In this document: positions 43,489-52,483 of the stretch, in pieces
Numbering within the stretch: position 1 is the stretch's first letter
How the letters are laid out: each line of letters begins with the position of its first letter
Assembly: GCF_030285625.1 (NCBI RefSeq)
Contig: NZ_CP127294.1
Location: 2,366,001 to 2,430,000, forward strand
Direction of reading: 5' to 3'
DNA from: Amycolatopsis sp. 2-15
GTDB taxonomy: Bacteria; Actinomycetota; Actinomycetes; Mycobacteriales; Pseudonocardiaceae
Length of the DNA: 64,000 nucleotides
Notes under the pieces: generated by a model
The model's database searches: none
What the model was told of the DNA's origin: nothing
Seen by the model: only the letters and a program-made list of their open reading frames with translations
Program-made: the position numbers and the translations under genes

Positions 43489-44019
43489 TCACCAGATCGG
43501 GTGGTCGCTGAACTTCTCCAGCGTCGTGACGGACGGGCGGACGTAGAACAGGCCCGCCGCGTAGCCGAGCACGCCCAGGGCGAAGTTCGCGAAGGTGGCC
43601 AGCAGGTCCGTCGCACCGAAGCGGTCGTGGTCGCTCCACAGGTCCACGAGCGCCGACGCCGTGAGGGCCAGCAGGCAGGTGACGACGGTGGCCGTGAAGC
43701 AGGCGACCAGCGCCGTGCGCGCGGCTCGGGCGCGGGCGACCACGAGGTAGTCGCCCCGCAGGCAGCTGCGGCAGGCGAACACGACGACGGCTGTCATCAC
43801 CACCGCGAGCGTCGGCAGCAGCAGGCCGATGACGCCCACGGGCGCGTCGGGGAGGCTGTGTCCGTGCAGCGGGCGGTTCACGAACGCGGTGACGCCGAAC
43901 ACGAACGCGGTGCCGACCAGCAGCGCGATGCCGGTGACCACGGAGCCGCTGCGCACGCGGCGGGCGAAGAGCGGGGGCAGCGGGGCGTAGTCCGTGGCTT
44001 CGCCGTAGTACTGCTTCAT
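43489..44019 (-). CDS. Hypothetical four-helix membrane protein
   Basis: A 176-residue protein with four clear hydrophobic segments (about 26-47, 60-83, 103-125, 140-160) and a C-terminal VRPSVTTLEKFSDHPIW. I do not recognise a family. ATG 44019. It lies 60 bases upstream of the ECF sigma gene in the same direction and might be cotranscribed. Confidence 0.65.
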   Translation of the reverse strand: MKQYYGEATDYAPLPPLFARRVRSGSVVTGIALLVGTAFVFGVTAFVNRPLHGHSLPDAPVGVIGLLLPTLAVVMTAVVVFACRSCLRGDYLVVARARAARTALVACFTATVVTCLLALTASALVDLWSDHDRFGATDLLATFANFALGVLGYAAGLFYVRPSVTTLEKFSDHPIW

Positions 44020-44074
44020 CCCGTCACCTCCTGCACCGACCTGCGTCCGAGCGACGAATGAACGTGCAAATGCT

Positions 44075-44123
44075 CGTGAAGGTCACCTTAAGGGACGGTA
44101 GGTCTCTCAAGGTGACCTTCACG
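44075..44123. repeat. Palindromic repeat/terminator between GH15 fusion and membrane protein genes
   Basis: CGTGAAGGTCACCTT (44075-44089) pairs perfectly with AAGGTGACCTTCACG (44109-44123); the inside (AGGGAC...GTCTCT) extends the stem with one mismatch. It lies about 50 bases past the stop of the minus-strand fusion gene. Its regularity suggests a dispersed repeat used as a terminator. Confidence 0.75.
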
Positions 44124-44171
44124 GCACTTGTCACCGACCTGTGCTAACGCGGTTAGGCCGGTGACAGGTGT

Positions 44172-46709
44172 TCACAGCTTCTCGGCGAGCAGGTTCGCGC
44201 ACCGGATGAGGCCGATGTGCGAGTACGCCTGCGGGTGGTTGCCCAGCGAACGCTCGGCGATCGGGTCGTACTGCTCCGGCAGCAGGCCCGTGGGGCCGGC
44301 CGAGGCGACGATCTGCGTGAACAGCTCCTCGGCCTCGTTGCGGCGGCCGGTGATGAGGTACGCCTCGATCAGCCACGCGGCGCAGATGTGGAACCCGCCT
44401 TCGCCGCCGGGCAGGCCGTCGTCGCGCCGGTAGCGGTACACCGTGGAACCGCTGCGCAGCTCGGCCTCGATCGCGGTCACCGTGCGCTGGAAGCGCTCGT
44501 CGGCCGGGTCGAGAAGGCCGGTGAGACCCACGAACAGCGAGGCGGCGTCGAGGTCGGTGCCGTCGTACGCCGTGGTGAACGCCTGGACCTCGTCGTTCCA
44601 GCCGTGCTCCAGCACGTCGGCCTTGATGCGCTCGCGCAGCTCCGGCCAGGCACCCGGCACGTCGCGGCCGTACTCGTGGCCGAGCTTCACCGCGCGGTCG
44701 ATCGTGACCCAGCACATCACCCGCGAGTACACCCGGTGGCGCGGCACGTGCCGCTCTTCCCAGATGCCGTGGTCGGGCTCGTTCCAGCGCCGCGTGACGG
44801 CCTCGGCCATCGCGCGCACCATCTGCCAGTCCTCGTCGCGCAGCTCGCCGCGCGCCTCGGCCAGCGTGACCACGAGCTCCACGACCGGGCCGAACACGTC
44901 GAGCTGCACCTGGTGGTTGGCCAGGTTGCCGACGCGCACGGGCCGCGAACCGGCGTACCCGGGCAGCGACTCGATCACGGCCTCGGCGCCGATCACGCTG
45001 CCGGCCAGCGTGTACAGCGGGTGCAGGCGCTCCGGACCGGCCAAAGTGGACAGCACGCCGTGGAGCCACTGCAGGTAGCCCTCGGCCTCCTCGTTGGACC
45101 CGAGGTGCACCAGCTCGCGAACGGTCATGGACGCGTCGCGAATCCAGCAGTAGCGGTAGTCCCAGTTGCGGACGCCGCCGATCTCCTCGGGCAGCGAAGA
45201 CGTGGCCGCCGCCAGCACACCACCGGTGTCGGTGTTGACCAGCCCGCGCAGCGTGAGCGCGGAGCGGCGCACCAGCTCAGCCTGCACCGTCGGCAGCTTG
45301 AGCTTGGCCGCCCAGTCGCTCCAGTAGCGGCCCGCGCGGTCGCGACGGTCTATTTCGGACAGTTCGTGGGGGCTGAGATCCGTGGTGCCGCAACGGAGTT
45401 CGAGCACCACCGGGGTCTCCGGCGTCGGCTGCACGAGCGCCGTGGCGGTGTCGTGCAGGCCGTCGGACGTGATGGTCCACGCCACGCCCGGCGAGCGGAG
45501 CACGAACGGCTCCGACGTGCCCAGCACCCGCAGTCCGTCGCCCTCGGCGACCAGCTTCACGGGCACGCCGCCGAACTCCGGCCGCGGCGCGAACAGCACG
45601 TCCGCCGCCGTCTCGCCCGAGATCACCCGGACGATGTCCGTGCGGTGCGAAGGGCTTTCCGGCTCGAGGTAGTCGGTCACGAGCAGGCGCGACCAGCGCG
45701 TCTCGACCGTCATCGTGTTCGGCAGGTAGCGCTGGCCCAGCGGCAGGCCGTTGCGGTGCGGCTTGATCGAGAACGCTCCCGCGCCGGGCCCGCCGAGCAG
45801 GTCGGCGAACACGGCCGGCGCGTCGGGGCCCGGGTGGCACAGCCACGTGAGCTTCGCGTCCGGCGTCAGGAGCGCGACGGAGCGCTCGTTGGCCAGCATC
45901 GACAGTCGCTCGATGGGCGGGGCCGACTCGCCGTAGAGCCAGTTCCGCCGTTCCTCCAAGAGGAACCCGAGAACCAGCGCGACGTCGACGGTGTCGGGCA
46001 CGCGGAAGGTCGCGAGCGTCTCGCCCTCGCCCACCTTGATGCCCAAGTCCGGGCCCGACAGGCGCGCGAACGCCTTCTCGTCGGTCACGTCGTCGCCCAG
46101 GAAGATGGCGGCGGTGGCGCCCACCTGGTGGCGCAGGGTGTCGAGCGCACGGCCCTTGTCCGTCTGGACGACCGCGAGCTCCACCACCTCCTTGCCGTCG
46201 GTGGTCGACACGCCTTCCCAGGTCGACGGGCCTTCGTGCACGTCGGCGAGCACGCGGCGACCGGCCTCGTGCTCGGCCCGGCGCACGTGCACCGCGATGC
46301 TCGCGGGCTTGACCTCGAGCGACACGCCCGGCACGTCGAGCACCAGGTTCTCCAGCTCCGCCTCGAGCCGGCGGTGCAGGGCACGCGCCTTGTCGTCGAG
46401 GGCGTGGATGAACCCGATGTCGAACTCGGAGCCGTGGCTGCCCACGAGGTTCACCTCGGCGGGCAGGCGCGACAGCGTCGCCAGGTCACGCAGCGCGCGA
46501 CCTGAGATGACGGCTGTGGTGGTCTCGTGCAGGCCGGCCAGAGATCTGAGTGCGCCGACGGACTCCGGCAACGGCCGGGCCTCGTCGGGGTTGGCGGTGA
46601 TGGGGGCCAACGTGCCGTCGTAGTCGCAGGCGACCAGCAGGCGCGGGGTACGGGCGATCTGCACGATCGCGCGCCGTAGCTCCGCAGGCAACGCCTCGGC
46701 GGTCAACAC
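44172..46709 (-). CDS. Trehalose-6-phosphate phosphatase fused to a GH15 trehalase-like domain
   Basis: An 845-residue fusion. Residues ~1-255 are an OtsB-type HAD phosphatase: ACDYDGTLAPI (27-37), ISGR, HGSEF and GDDVTDE. Residues ~265-845 are a glycoside hydrolase family 15 (glucoamylase/trehalase-like) protein, with the GGVRNWDYRYCWIRDA block and an alpha/alpha-barrel. The first half would make trehalose from trehalose-6-P; bacterial GH15 relatives hydrolyse trehalose. GTG 46709 follows GGAGG. The gene is 35 bases after otsA, so synthesis and possible turnover of trehalose are encoded together. Confidence 0.88.
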   Translation of the reverse strand: MLTAEALPAELRRAIVQIARTPRLLVACDYDGTLAPITANPDEARPLPESVGALRSLAGLHETTTAVISGRALRDLATLSRLPAEVNLVGSHGSEFDIGFIHALDDKARALHRRLEAELENLVLDVPGVSLEVKPASIAVHVRRAEHEAGRRVLADVHEGPSTWEGVSTTDGKEVVELAVVQTDKGRALDTLRHQVGATAAIFLGDDVTDEKAFARLSGPDLGIKVGEGETLATFRVPDTVDVALVLGFLLEERRNWLYGESAPPIERLSMLANERSVALLTPDAKLTWLCHPGPDAPAVFADLLGGPGAGAFSIKPHRNGLPLGQRYLPNTMTVETRWSRLLVTDYLEPESPSHRTDIVRVISGETAADVLFAPRPEFGGVPVKLVAEGDGLRVLGTSEPFVLRSPGVAWTITSDGLHDTATALVQPTPETPVVLELRCGTTDLSPHELSEIDRRDRAGRYWSDWAAKLKLPTVQAELVRRSALTLRGLVNTDTGGVLAAATSSLPEEIGGVRNWDYRYCWIRDASMTVRELVHLGSNEEAEGYLQWLHGVLSTLAGPERLHPLYTLAGSVIGAEAVIESLPGYAGSRPVRVGNLANHQVQLDVFGPVVELVVTLAEARGELRDEDWQMVRAMAEAVTRRWNEPDHGIWEERHVPRHRVYSRVMCWVTIDRAVKLGHEYGRDVPGAWPELRERIKADVLEHGWNDEVQAFTTAYDGTDLDAASLFVGLTGLLDPADERFQRTVTAIEAELRSGSTVYRYRRDDGLPGGEGGFHICAAWLIEAYLITGRRNEAEELFTQIVASAGPTGLLPEQYDPIAERSLGNHPQAYSHIGLIRCANLLAEKL

Positions 46710-46710
46710 T

Positions 46711-46723
46711 CCTCCTCAGGAGG
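46711..46723 (-). promoter_or_regulatory. Hairpin covering the ribosome site of the OtsB-GH15 gene
   Basis: CCTCC-TCA-GGAGG forms a small stem that contains the GGAGG ribosome site of the fusion gene, read on the minus strand. It could keep the site closed until ribosomes finish otsA. Confidence 0.35.
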
Positions 46724-46744
46724 TCCAGCGCGGTACGGGGGAGG

Positions 46745-48187
46745 TCAGTCGACCGGCTCCGCACCCAGCGCCTGCAGGAACGAGCGCGCCCACCGGTCGA
46801 CGTCGTGGGTGAGGACCTGTCGACGCATGGCGCGCATCCTGCGTCGGCCCTCGGCGGGGTCGAGCGTAATAGCAGCCACCAACGCGTTCTTCACCCCGTC
46901 CAGATCATGCGGGTTGACCAGGAATGCGCTGGTCAGTTCGGCGGCCGCGCCGGCGAACTCGCTGAGCACCAGCGCGCCACCGAGATCGTGGCGGCAGGCG
47001 ACGTACTCCTTGCAGACGAGGTTCATCCCGTCGCGCAGCGGTGTCACCACCATCACGTCGGCGGCGGAGAAGAAAGCGGCCAGCTCGGTGCGGTTCACGG
47101 ACTGGTGCAGGTAGTGCACGACCGGGTGACCGACACGCGCGAACTCGCCGTTGATGCGGCCCACCATCTGCTCGATCTCGCCGCGCATGCGCTGGTAGTG
47201 CTCCACGCGTTCACGGCTCGGCGTGGCCAGCTGCACGAAGGCGACGTCCTCGGGCTGCATGCGCTCCTCGTGCAGCAGCTCGTGCAGCGCCTGCAGCCGC
47301 AGGTCGATGCCCTTGGTGTAGTCGAGGCGGTCGACGCCGAGCATGACCGCTTTCGGGTTGCCGAGGTCCCGGCGGATCTGCTTGGCGCGCTCGATCACGC
47401 CCTTGCTGCGCGCGAGGGTGTCGAGGCCGGCGGCGTCGATCGAGATCGGGAACGCGCCGACGCGCACGGTGCGGTCGCCGACCTGCACCATGCCGGGCCG
47501 CGACCGCACGCCGACGGCGCCGCGCGTCGGCTCGAGGCCGACGAGCTGGCGGGCCAGCCACAGGAAGTTCTGCGCGCCGCCGGGGCGGTGGAAGCCGATG
47601 AGGTCGGCGCCGATGAGCCCGCGCACGATCTCGGCGCGCCACGGCAGCTGCATGAACAGCTCGACGGGCGGGAACGGGATGTGCAGGAAGAAGCCGATGC
47701 GCAGGTCGGGGCGCAGTTCGCGCAGCATCGTGGGCACGAGCTGCAGCTGGTAGTCCTGGATCCACACCGTGGCGCCGTGGGCCGCGACCTGGGCGCTGGC
47801 CTCGGCGAAGCGGCGGTTGACCTTCACGTAGCTGTCCCACCACCGGCGCTCGAACACCGGCGGCGCGACGACGTCGTGGTAGAGCGGCCAGAGCGTGGCG
47901 TTGGAGAAGCCCTCGTAGTAGTCGCGGACCTCGGCGGAGGTGAGGGTGACGGGGTGCAGGACCAGGCCGTCGTCGTCGAACTCCTCGACGTCGACGTCGG
48001 GGACGCCGGGCCAGCCGACCCACGCGCCCTTGCGCGAGCGCAGGAACGGTTCGAGCGCCGAGACGAGCCCGCCGGGGCTCGCCGTCCAGCGCTGGGCGCC
48101 GTCCGAAGTGCGCTCCAGGTCGACGGGCAGCCGGTTGGCCACCACGACGAAATCGGCGGACGGTGCGGTTTTCTGCTCGTCAGTCAC
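46745..48187 (-). CDS. otsA: Trehalose-6-phosphate synthase
   Basis: The 480-residue GT20 enzyme joins glucose from UDP-glucose (or GDP/ADP-glucose in actinomycetes) to glucose-6-P. Motifs: VVANRLPV at the start, [44 protein letters not shown] and [14 protein letters not shown]. Start at ATG 48187. It is followed by the OtsB-GH15 gene, giving a complete trehalose pathway. Confidence 0.96.
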   Translation of the reverse strand: MTDEQKTAPSADFVVVANRLPVDLERTSDGAQRWTASPGGLVSALEPFLRSRKGAWVGWPGVPDVDVEEFDDDGLVLHPVTLTSAEVRDYYEGFSNATLWPLYHDVVAPPVFERRWWDSYVKVNRRFAEASAQVAAHGATVWIQDYQLQLVPTMLRELRPDLRIGFFLHIPFPPVELFMQLPWRAEIVRGLIGADLIGFHRPGGAQNFLWLARQLVGLEPTRGAVGVRSRPGMVQVGDRTVRVGAFPISIDAAGLDTLARSKGVIERAKQIRRDLGNPKAVMLGVDRLDYTKGIDLRLQALHELLHEERMQPEDVAFVQLATPSRERVEHYQRMRGEIEQMVGRINGEFARVGHPVVHYLHQSVNRTELAAFFSAADVMVVTPLRDGMNLVCKEYVACRHDLGGALVLSEFAGAAAELTSAFLVNPHDLDGVKNALVAAITLDPAEGRRRMRAMRRQVLTHDVDRWARSFLQALGAEPVD

Positions 48188-48270
48188 TACAGCTGCTCCC
48201 TCGTCATCCGCGGGTCGCGGCCCCAGTGAAACCCTAGCGCGCGCCAGGTGACCGGCCGGTGATCAAGCGC

Positions 48271-49776
48271 TTACTCCAGCCGGCGCTCCGGCGGCTCCAG
48301 CGGTCCCGCCATCCGTGGTCCGGCGAGCTTGCGTTCGAGCCGCCCGAGCCGCATCCGGACGGGCTGCGCGAGGTATTCACCCAGGACAACGCCCGCGGCG
48401 AGCGCGAGCCCGATAGCGACGGCGGTCATCAGCGTCGAGATGTTGCCGCCGGGCTCGACTGCCAATTGGTACAGACCACGATAGGTGGAGAGGCCGGGAA
48501 GCAGGGGAGTGATCCCGGACACGGCCACGACCAGCGGGGTGACGCGCAGCCGCCGCGCGAGCAGGCCGCCGCAGAAGCCGACGAGCGTGGCCGCGACGGC
48601 CGACGAGCTCACCGCGTCGAACTGCGTGAGCATCAGCGAGCCGTACACGAGCGCGCCGATGGCACCCGCCGCCGCGGCGACGAGCAGCGCGCGCAGCGTC
48701 GAGTAGGAGGCAAGTGCGAAGCACGCGGCCGCGCCGGCGCCCGTGATGACCACGATGGGCAGCTGCTGCGGGGTGGAGTTGATGACCTCCGGCAACGGCC
48801 TGCTCGGCAGGCGGAGCATCAGAGCGACCTTCAGTGCCAGCACCACACCGGTGATCAGGCCGGCCGACATCAGCGCCGTCTCCATCGTGCGGCCGGCCGC
48901 GGTGACGTTGTAGCCGGTGATCGCGTCCTGCACCGCCGAGACGGTGGACAGTCCGGACAGCAGCACCGTGACGGCCGCGGCGACCACGAGCGTCGGCTGG
49001 TCGGTGGTGAGGATGTTGCTGCTCACGATCGCCATCGCCGACAGTGTCGCGACGAGTCCGCCGACGACCTGCTGGAAGAAGAACGGCAGGTTGTACCGGT
49101 TGAGCAGCCGCCCGAGCCGGTCGACCACCGACGAGATCACGAACGCCACCACGGCCACGTCGGGGCCGCCGCCGAGCAGCAGGGTGATGAACGCGGCCAG
49201 CCCGCCCCAGGCGATGGTGGCGACCCAGCGCGGGTACGGGTGCGGCGCCGCCGCGATGCGTTCCAGCTCCGTGTGCGCCTCCTCGGCCCCCATGTTGCCG
49301 CGGACGATCTTGCGCACGAGGATCTCGGCCTGCGTGAGCCGCGTGTAGTCGAGGCTGCGCGAACGGACCACTCGCAACGCGGTGACGGGCGCCAGGTCCG
49401 TACCGCGGTGGCACGTGACAGTGATCGACGTGAAGATCACGTCGACCTCGCAGTGGGGCAGCCCGAGCGCGGCGGTGAGCGCGAGGATCGTCGCGGTGAC
49501 GTCGGACGCGCCGGCGCCGCTGGCCATCTGCACCTCGCCGATGCGCAGCGTCAGGTCGAGGACGAAGTTGACCGTCGCGTCGTCGGGCGGCTGCGGGCCC
49601 AGCGCCTCTTCGCTTTCGACGGCCGGCTGTTCGGCCGTCGGTGCCTCGAGGATGTGCCACGCGCGGCGCCGCAGGAGGTTCGGCCGGTGCCGCTGGTTCG
49701 AGCTCGGCCGGGGAGGCTCCAGGATCGGCCACCGTCTGCGGTGAATCCCCTGGTCGGCGCGTTCGTTGATCTTCAT
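48271..49776 (-). CDS. ThrE-type threonine/serine exporter family protein
   Basis: A 501-residue protein: a basic N-terminus, the ThrE N-terminal domain (DLTLRIGEVQMASGAGASDVTA, about 70-90), then some ten transmembrane segments covering both the DUF1212 and DUF3815 halves. Corynebacterium ThrE exports threonine and serine by the proton-motive force; substrate here is inferred. ATG 49776 has a strong GAGGAGGTGGG ribosome site; a longer open frame upstream to 50001 is not protein-like. It lies 83 bases upstream of otsA on the same strand. Confidence 0.83.
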   Translation of the reverse strand: MKINERADQGIHRRRWPILEPPRPSSNQRHRPNLLRRRAWHILEAPTAEQPAVESEEALGPQPPDDATVNFVLDLTLRIGEVQMASGAGASDVTATILALTAALGLPHCEVDVIFTSITVTCHRGTDLAPVTALRVVRSRSLDYTRLTQAEILVRKIVRGNMGAEEAHTELERIAAAPHPYPRWVATIAWGGLAAFITLLLGGGPDVAVVAFVISSVVDRLGRLLNRYNLPFFFQQVVGGLVATLSAMAIVSSNILTTDQPTLVVAAAVTVLLSGLSTVSAVQDAITGYNVTAAGRTMETALMSAGLITGVVLALKVALMLRLPSRPLPEVINSTPQQLPIVVITGAGAAACFALASYSTLRALLVAAAAGAIGALVYGSLMLTQFDAVSSSAVAATLVGFCGGLLARRLRVTPLVVAVSGITPLLPGLSTYRGLYQLAVEPGGNISTLMTAVAIGLALAAGVVLGEYLAQPVRMRLGRLERKLAGPRMAGPLEPPERRLE

Positions 49777-50288
49777 ATCGATCCCACCTCCTCGTCCATC
49801 TGGCGTCGTTCTCCTCGACGTTCCCGGGGACCATCGGCCGACGCGCCCCGACCGTTGCACTGATCCGGAAGTGGTGTGCACCACGTCTGCCCACGATCGT
49901 CTCGCAGGGTCGTCCGGGGCGCTCGTTTTCGGGGGTGGAGCTGGGGGTTCGGGGTGGCCTGGGCGGGCTCGAGCCGGGGTGTTCCGGCCGGCGCGTGCCA
50001 TGAGTGCGGAATTCCTGGGTGAAACCGGTTTCGAAATGTGCTTTCCGGAATTCCGCTGAGTGCATCTCGCGTGTCGGTTTCTGGTTTGTCTTTGCTGGTA
50101 GGGGGAGGTTCAACCGCCGGTAAATTGCAGCTGGCACTACTCGCCATTTGCGCTTACCTGCAGTCGATAATTGTTGATCTGTGCCGCTTGTCACTCTTTG
50201 GTGCATTCTCATATTTCATTTCGTAATGTGCCCGTGTTCTCGCAGTTACCTGCGATTTCGGTCCCCCGAGAAGGAGCCCTACCCCGAC
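49777..50288. other. Long intergenic region before the NlpC/P60 gene
   Basis: About 510 bases. The first half is ordinary GC-rich sequence next to the exporter gene. From about 50010 to 50250 it is clearly AT-richer than anything around it. I looked for the c-di-AMP (ydaO) riboswitch that often precedes actinobacterial cell-wall hydrolase genes and did not find its conserved core. A candidate promoter is listed separately. Confidence 0.5.
50188..50215 (+). promoter_or_regulatory. Candidate promoter for the NlpC/P60 gene
   Basis: TTGTCA (50188-50193) and CATATT (50210-50215) are 16 bases apart; matches to the vegetative consensus are moderate. The distance to the ATG is about 75 bases. Confidence 0.3.
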
Positions 50289-50816
50289 ATGGCACTCCAC
50301 CGATTCGAAGCTCGATCCGAAGCCGCGCCGTCCCGCAAGCGGCGCTTCGTCCGCGCCGCCCTGACGGCGACCGCGCTGGCCGCCGCGATGTCGGCCACGG
50401 CCGGTCCGGTCCTCGCGAGCACCGCGTCCGCCGCGACCGCGGCCCCGGCCGCCTCCGCGTCGGCCAGCGCTCGGGTTGGCGCCACCGCTCTCAGCCGCGC
50501 CCTGACCCAGCAGGGCAAGCCCTACGTCTGGGGCGCGGCCGGTCCGAACGCCTACGACTGCTCCGGCCTCGTCGTGTGGGCGTTCAAGCAGGCCGGCGTG
50601 GCGCTGCCGCACAGCTCGCGCCTGCAGTCCACAGCGGGCGTCGCCGTGTCCAAGGCCGCACTGCAGCCCGGTGACCTGGTGTTCTTCTACACGCCCGTGA
50701 GCCACGTCGGCATCTACGCCGGCGGCGGCATGGTCCTGCACGCCAGCCGCCCCGGAGTTCCGGTGAAGCTGTCGCCGCTGTCCTCGATGCCGTTCCACAA
50801 CGCCCGCCGCATCTGA
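50289..50816 (+). CDS. Secreted NlpC/P60 peptidoglycan endopeptidase
   Basis: The 175-residue protein has a long Sec signal (basic to residue 23, hydrophobic to about 45) and an NlpC/P60 domain with catalytic C91 (YDCSGLVVWAF), H139 (SHVGIYAG) and a third polar residue near H151. It should cut within peptidoglycan stem peptides during growth or division. ATG 50289 is used; GAGAAGGAG lies 12-20 bases upstream. There are no extra wall-binding repeats. Confidence 0.88.
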   Translation: MALHRFEARSEAAPSRKRRFVRAALTATALAAAMSATAGPVLASTASAATAAPAASASASARVGATALSRALTQQGKPYVWGAAGPNAYDCSGLVVWAFKQAGVALPHSSRLQSTAGVAVSKAALQPGDLVFFYTPVSHVGIYAGGGMVLHASRPGVPVKLSPLSSMPFHNARRI

Positions 50817-50936
50817 CGGGACATGCGCCCCGGCACCCGGTCGCGCGGCTGTTCCCCCGCAGCCGCCTTCCGGGTGCCGCCGAGTGGCGGCAGGCCGATA
50901 TACTTCTCTCGTCCTGGGCTGCTGCGCGGGGCGTCG

Positions 50937-51009
50937 GCCGGTATAGCTCAGCTGGTAGAGCATCTGTCTTGTAAACAGAAGGTCAGGGGTTCGAGCCCCC
51001 TTGCCGGCT
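50937..51009 (+). tRNA. tRNA-Thr (anticodon UGU)
   Basis: A 73-base cloverleaf: acceptor GCCGGTA/TGCCGGC, D-arm AGCTCAGCTGGTAGAGC, anticodon stem CTGTC/ (A)ACAG with loop TTGTAAA giving anticodon TGT, T-arm AGGGGTTCGAGCCCCCT and discriminator T. The 3' CCA is not encoded. U73 and anticodon UGU identify threonine. Confidence 0.95.
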
Positions 51010-51538
51010 CCGATCTTCTCCTCGTCAAGCCTCATTCAGTCCTCAATGGACTGAGATGCGGGTGTCCGGCGGGGAACAGCCCGCGGCCCGGCAGCGAAAC
51101 GGCCGCCATCATCGCGATGAAGTGGCCATGTGGTTCGGCGTGGTCCGTGACCACCGACAGTGAGCACAGTCGCGCGCGTGCCCGGCATTCCGCGCGAGAT
51201 CGGCGCGGGCGGCAGCCGGTTCGAACCTCGGATCGCGAGTGAGCGGGTGCGGCGCCGGGCGGGTGGCACACGTCGGACCGCCCGCGTTCAGTGGCCGCGC
51301 CTGGGATCGGCCGTCACGAGATCGGCGAACACCCGCACATCGGTCAGCACGCGGTGAAGCGCCACATCAGGTCGATGGTGCGCCGGCACGACGTGCACCG
51401 CCGCACCGAGCGGGTGCGGCCGGCGTCGGACTCGCACTTGCCCGGGTCACGGTGTGCTGGATCGCGGCGAGCCTGTCGAGCGGAGCTTGATCAAACACGC
51501 TGGCAGGAAAGGCTTTCGAACCGGTCCGGCCGCGCACG
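51010..51538. other. Non-coding stretch after tRNA-Thr
   Basis: About 530 bases with no functional gene. It contains the LuxR-type helix-turn-helix relic at 51243-51416 and a perfect 10-base palindrome GGTTCGAACC near 51218. No duplication of the tRNA 3' end, so there is no sign of an integrated element using the tRNA. Confidence 0.5.
51243..51416 (+). pseudogene. LuxR-family helix-turn-helix relic
   Basis: In the frame through 51291 the residues EIGEHPHIGQHAVKRHIRSM (starting at 51318) followed by VRRHDVHRRTERV match the LuxR/NarL C-terminal pattern (EIA..L.IS..TVK.H...I..KLGV..RT..). A stop lies just upstream at 51240-51242, no REC or ligand domain precedes it, and several core positions are changed. 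It is best read as a decayed regulator gene. Confidence 0.4.
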
Positions 51539-51802
51539 TCAGAACGCGGCCGTCAGCCGGACGCGGCGGTCGCGGGCGTAGGACACCAGTTCGCGCACCT
51601 CGTCCGTCGTGATGATGCGCACGGCGTCGTCCAGGAGTTCGGCGGTGGCGACTTGCAGGGGCCAGCCCGTCAGGCCTGGGACGGGGACGTGCCAGAACCA
51701 CTGGCCCTGCGTGAGATCTTCGGCGGCAACCTCGTGCACAACGTCCCCCATCGTGTCCCCCCAAGCGGTGTTTTCCAGAGTGGAGTTTTCCTCGTAACTC
51801 AT
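51539..51802 (-). CDS. Hypothetical small acidic protein
   Basis: An 87-residue soluble protein, not recognised. It has an acidic N-terminus (MSYEENSTLENTAWGDTMGD), an aromatic middle (QGQWFWHVPVPGLTGWPLQ) and a C-terminal helix. Codon use is normal. It diverges from the membrane protein gene at 51932. Confidence 0.55.
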   Translation of the reverse strand: MSYEENSTLENTAWGDTMGDVVHEVAAEDLTQGQWFWHVPVPGLTGWPLQVATAELLDDAVRIITTDEVRELVSYARDRRVRLTAAF

Positions 51803-51931
51803 GAGGGAACCCTAGCGACGACCACCGACAGAAAACCGTCCACCGTGGACGAGCGCCTGACCGGCGTTTTTTGCGGCCGGGCGCGCGCTGGCCTAGGCTG
51901 CGCCGATCACCGGAAGAACAGGAATGGCGAG

Positions 51932-52483
51932 ATGCCCCTGCTTGACTCCGGGTCGTACCGTGATGTCGACCTGCCGACGATCGTCCGCATGGAGCGGAGG
52001 CTGCCCTGGTTCGGGTGGCCGCACCTGCCGCTCGGCCTGCTGGTCTGCGTTGCCGCGATCCTGGCCGCGTATCGCGTGCCCGTGTCGTACCACACCACCA
52101 CGGCGCTGGTCGCCGGTGGCGGCGTGCTCGGGGGCTTCTGCGGCTACGGCTGCGGCCTCGTGATGGTCAGCACGCCCGACCTCGTGAAGACCGGCCGCCT
52201 GCGCTGGCGCCGTACGCGCGTACTGCGGGGGATGCTGTTCGCGCTGGGCGTGCTCTCCGCCGCGTCGCTGGTCGTGGTCGCGGTGTGTCACTTCGTGCTG
52301 CTGGCGGGCGCGTCGGGGCTGCACCCGTTCACGCTCTCGCTGCAGGCCGGCGTGTACCTCGTGCTCGCGGTGGCCAACACGGTGCTCGCGGGGCTCGAGG
52401 CGCGCAACCTGACCAAAGTCCTCAATGGAGTGTCCATCAAGGACGGTGAGCTCACCGCCGCCGCAGCAGGACTTCCTGCGTGA
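51932..52483 (+). CDS. Hypothetical membrane protein
   Basis: A 183-residue protein with four hydrophobic segments (about 28-46, 52-74, 95-118, 128-148). No family recognised; the layout recalls the four-helix protein at 43489-44019 and both may belong to one loosely conserved group. ATG 51932 is selected because the hydrophobic pattern and codon bias begin there. The final 32 bases overlap the convergent thioesterase gene. Confidence 0.6.
   Translation: MPLLDSGSYRDVDLPTIVRMERRLPWFGWPHLPLGLLVCVAAILAAYRVPVSYHTTTALVAGGGVLGGFCGYGCGLVMVSTPDLVKTGRLRWRRTRVLRGMLFALGVLSAASLVVVAVCHFVLLAGASGLHPFTLSLQAGVYLVLAVANTVLAGLEARNLTKVLNGVSIKDGELTAAAAGLPA

Noticed and set aside
50010..50288. c-di-AMP (ydaO) riboswitch before the NlpC/P60 gene
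   Set aside because: The conserved CCGACAGCUAACC-like core and the paired pseudo-symmetric elements are not present.
50937..51538. Integrative element attached to tRNA-Thr
   Set aside because: No integrase, no duplicated tRNA 3' end and no foreign gene block follow the tRNA.
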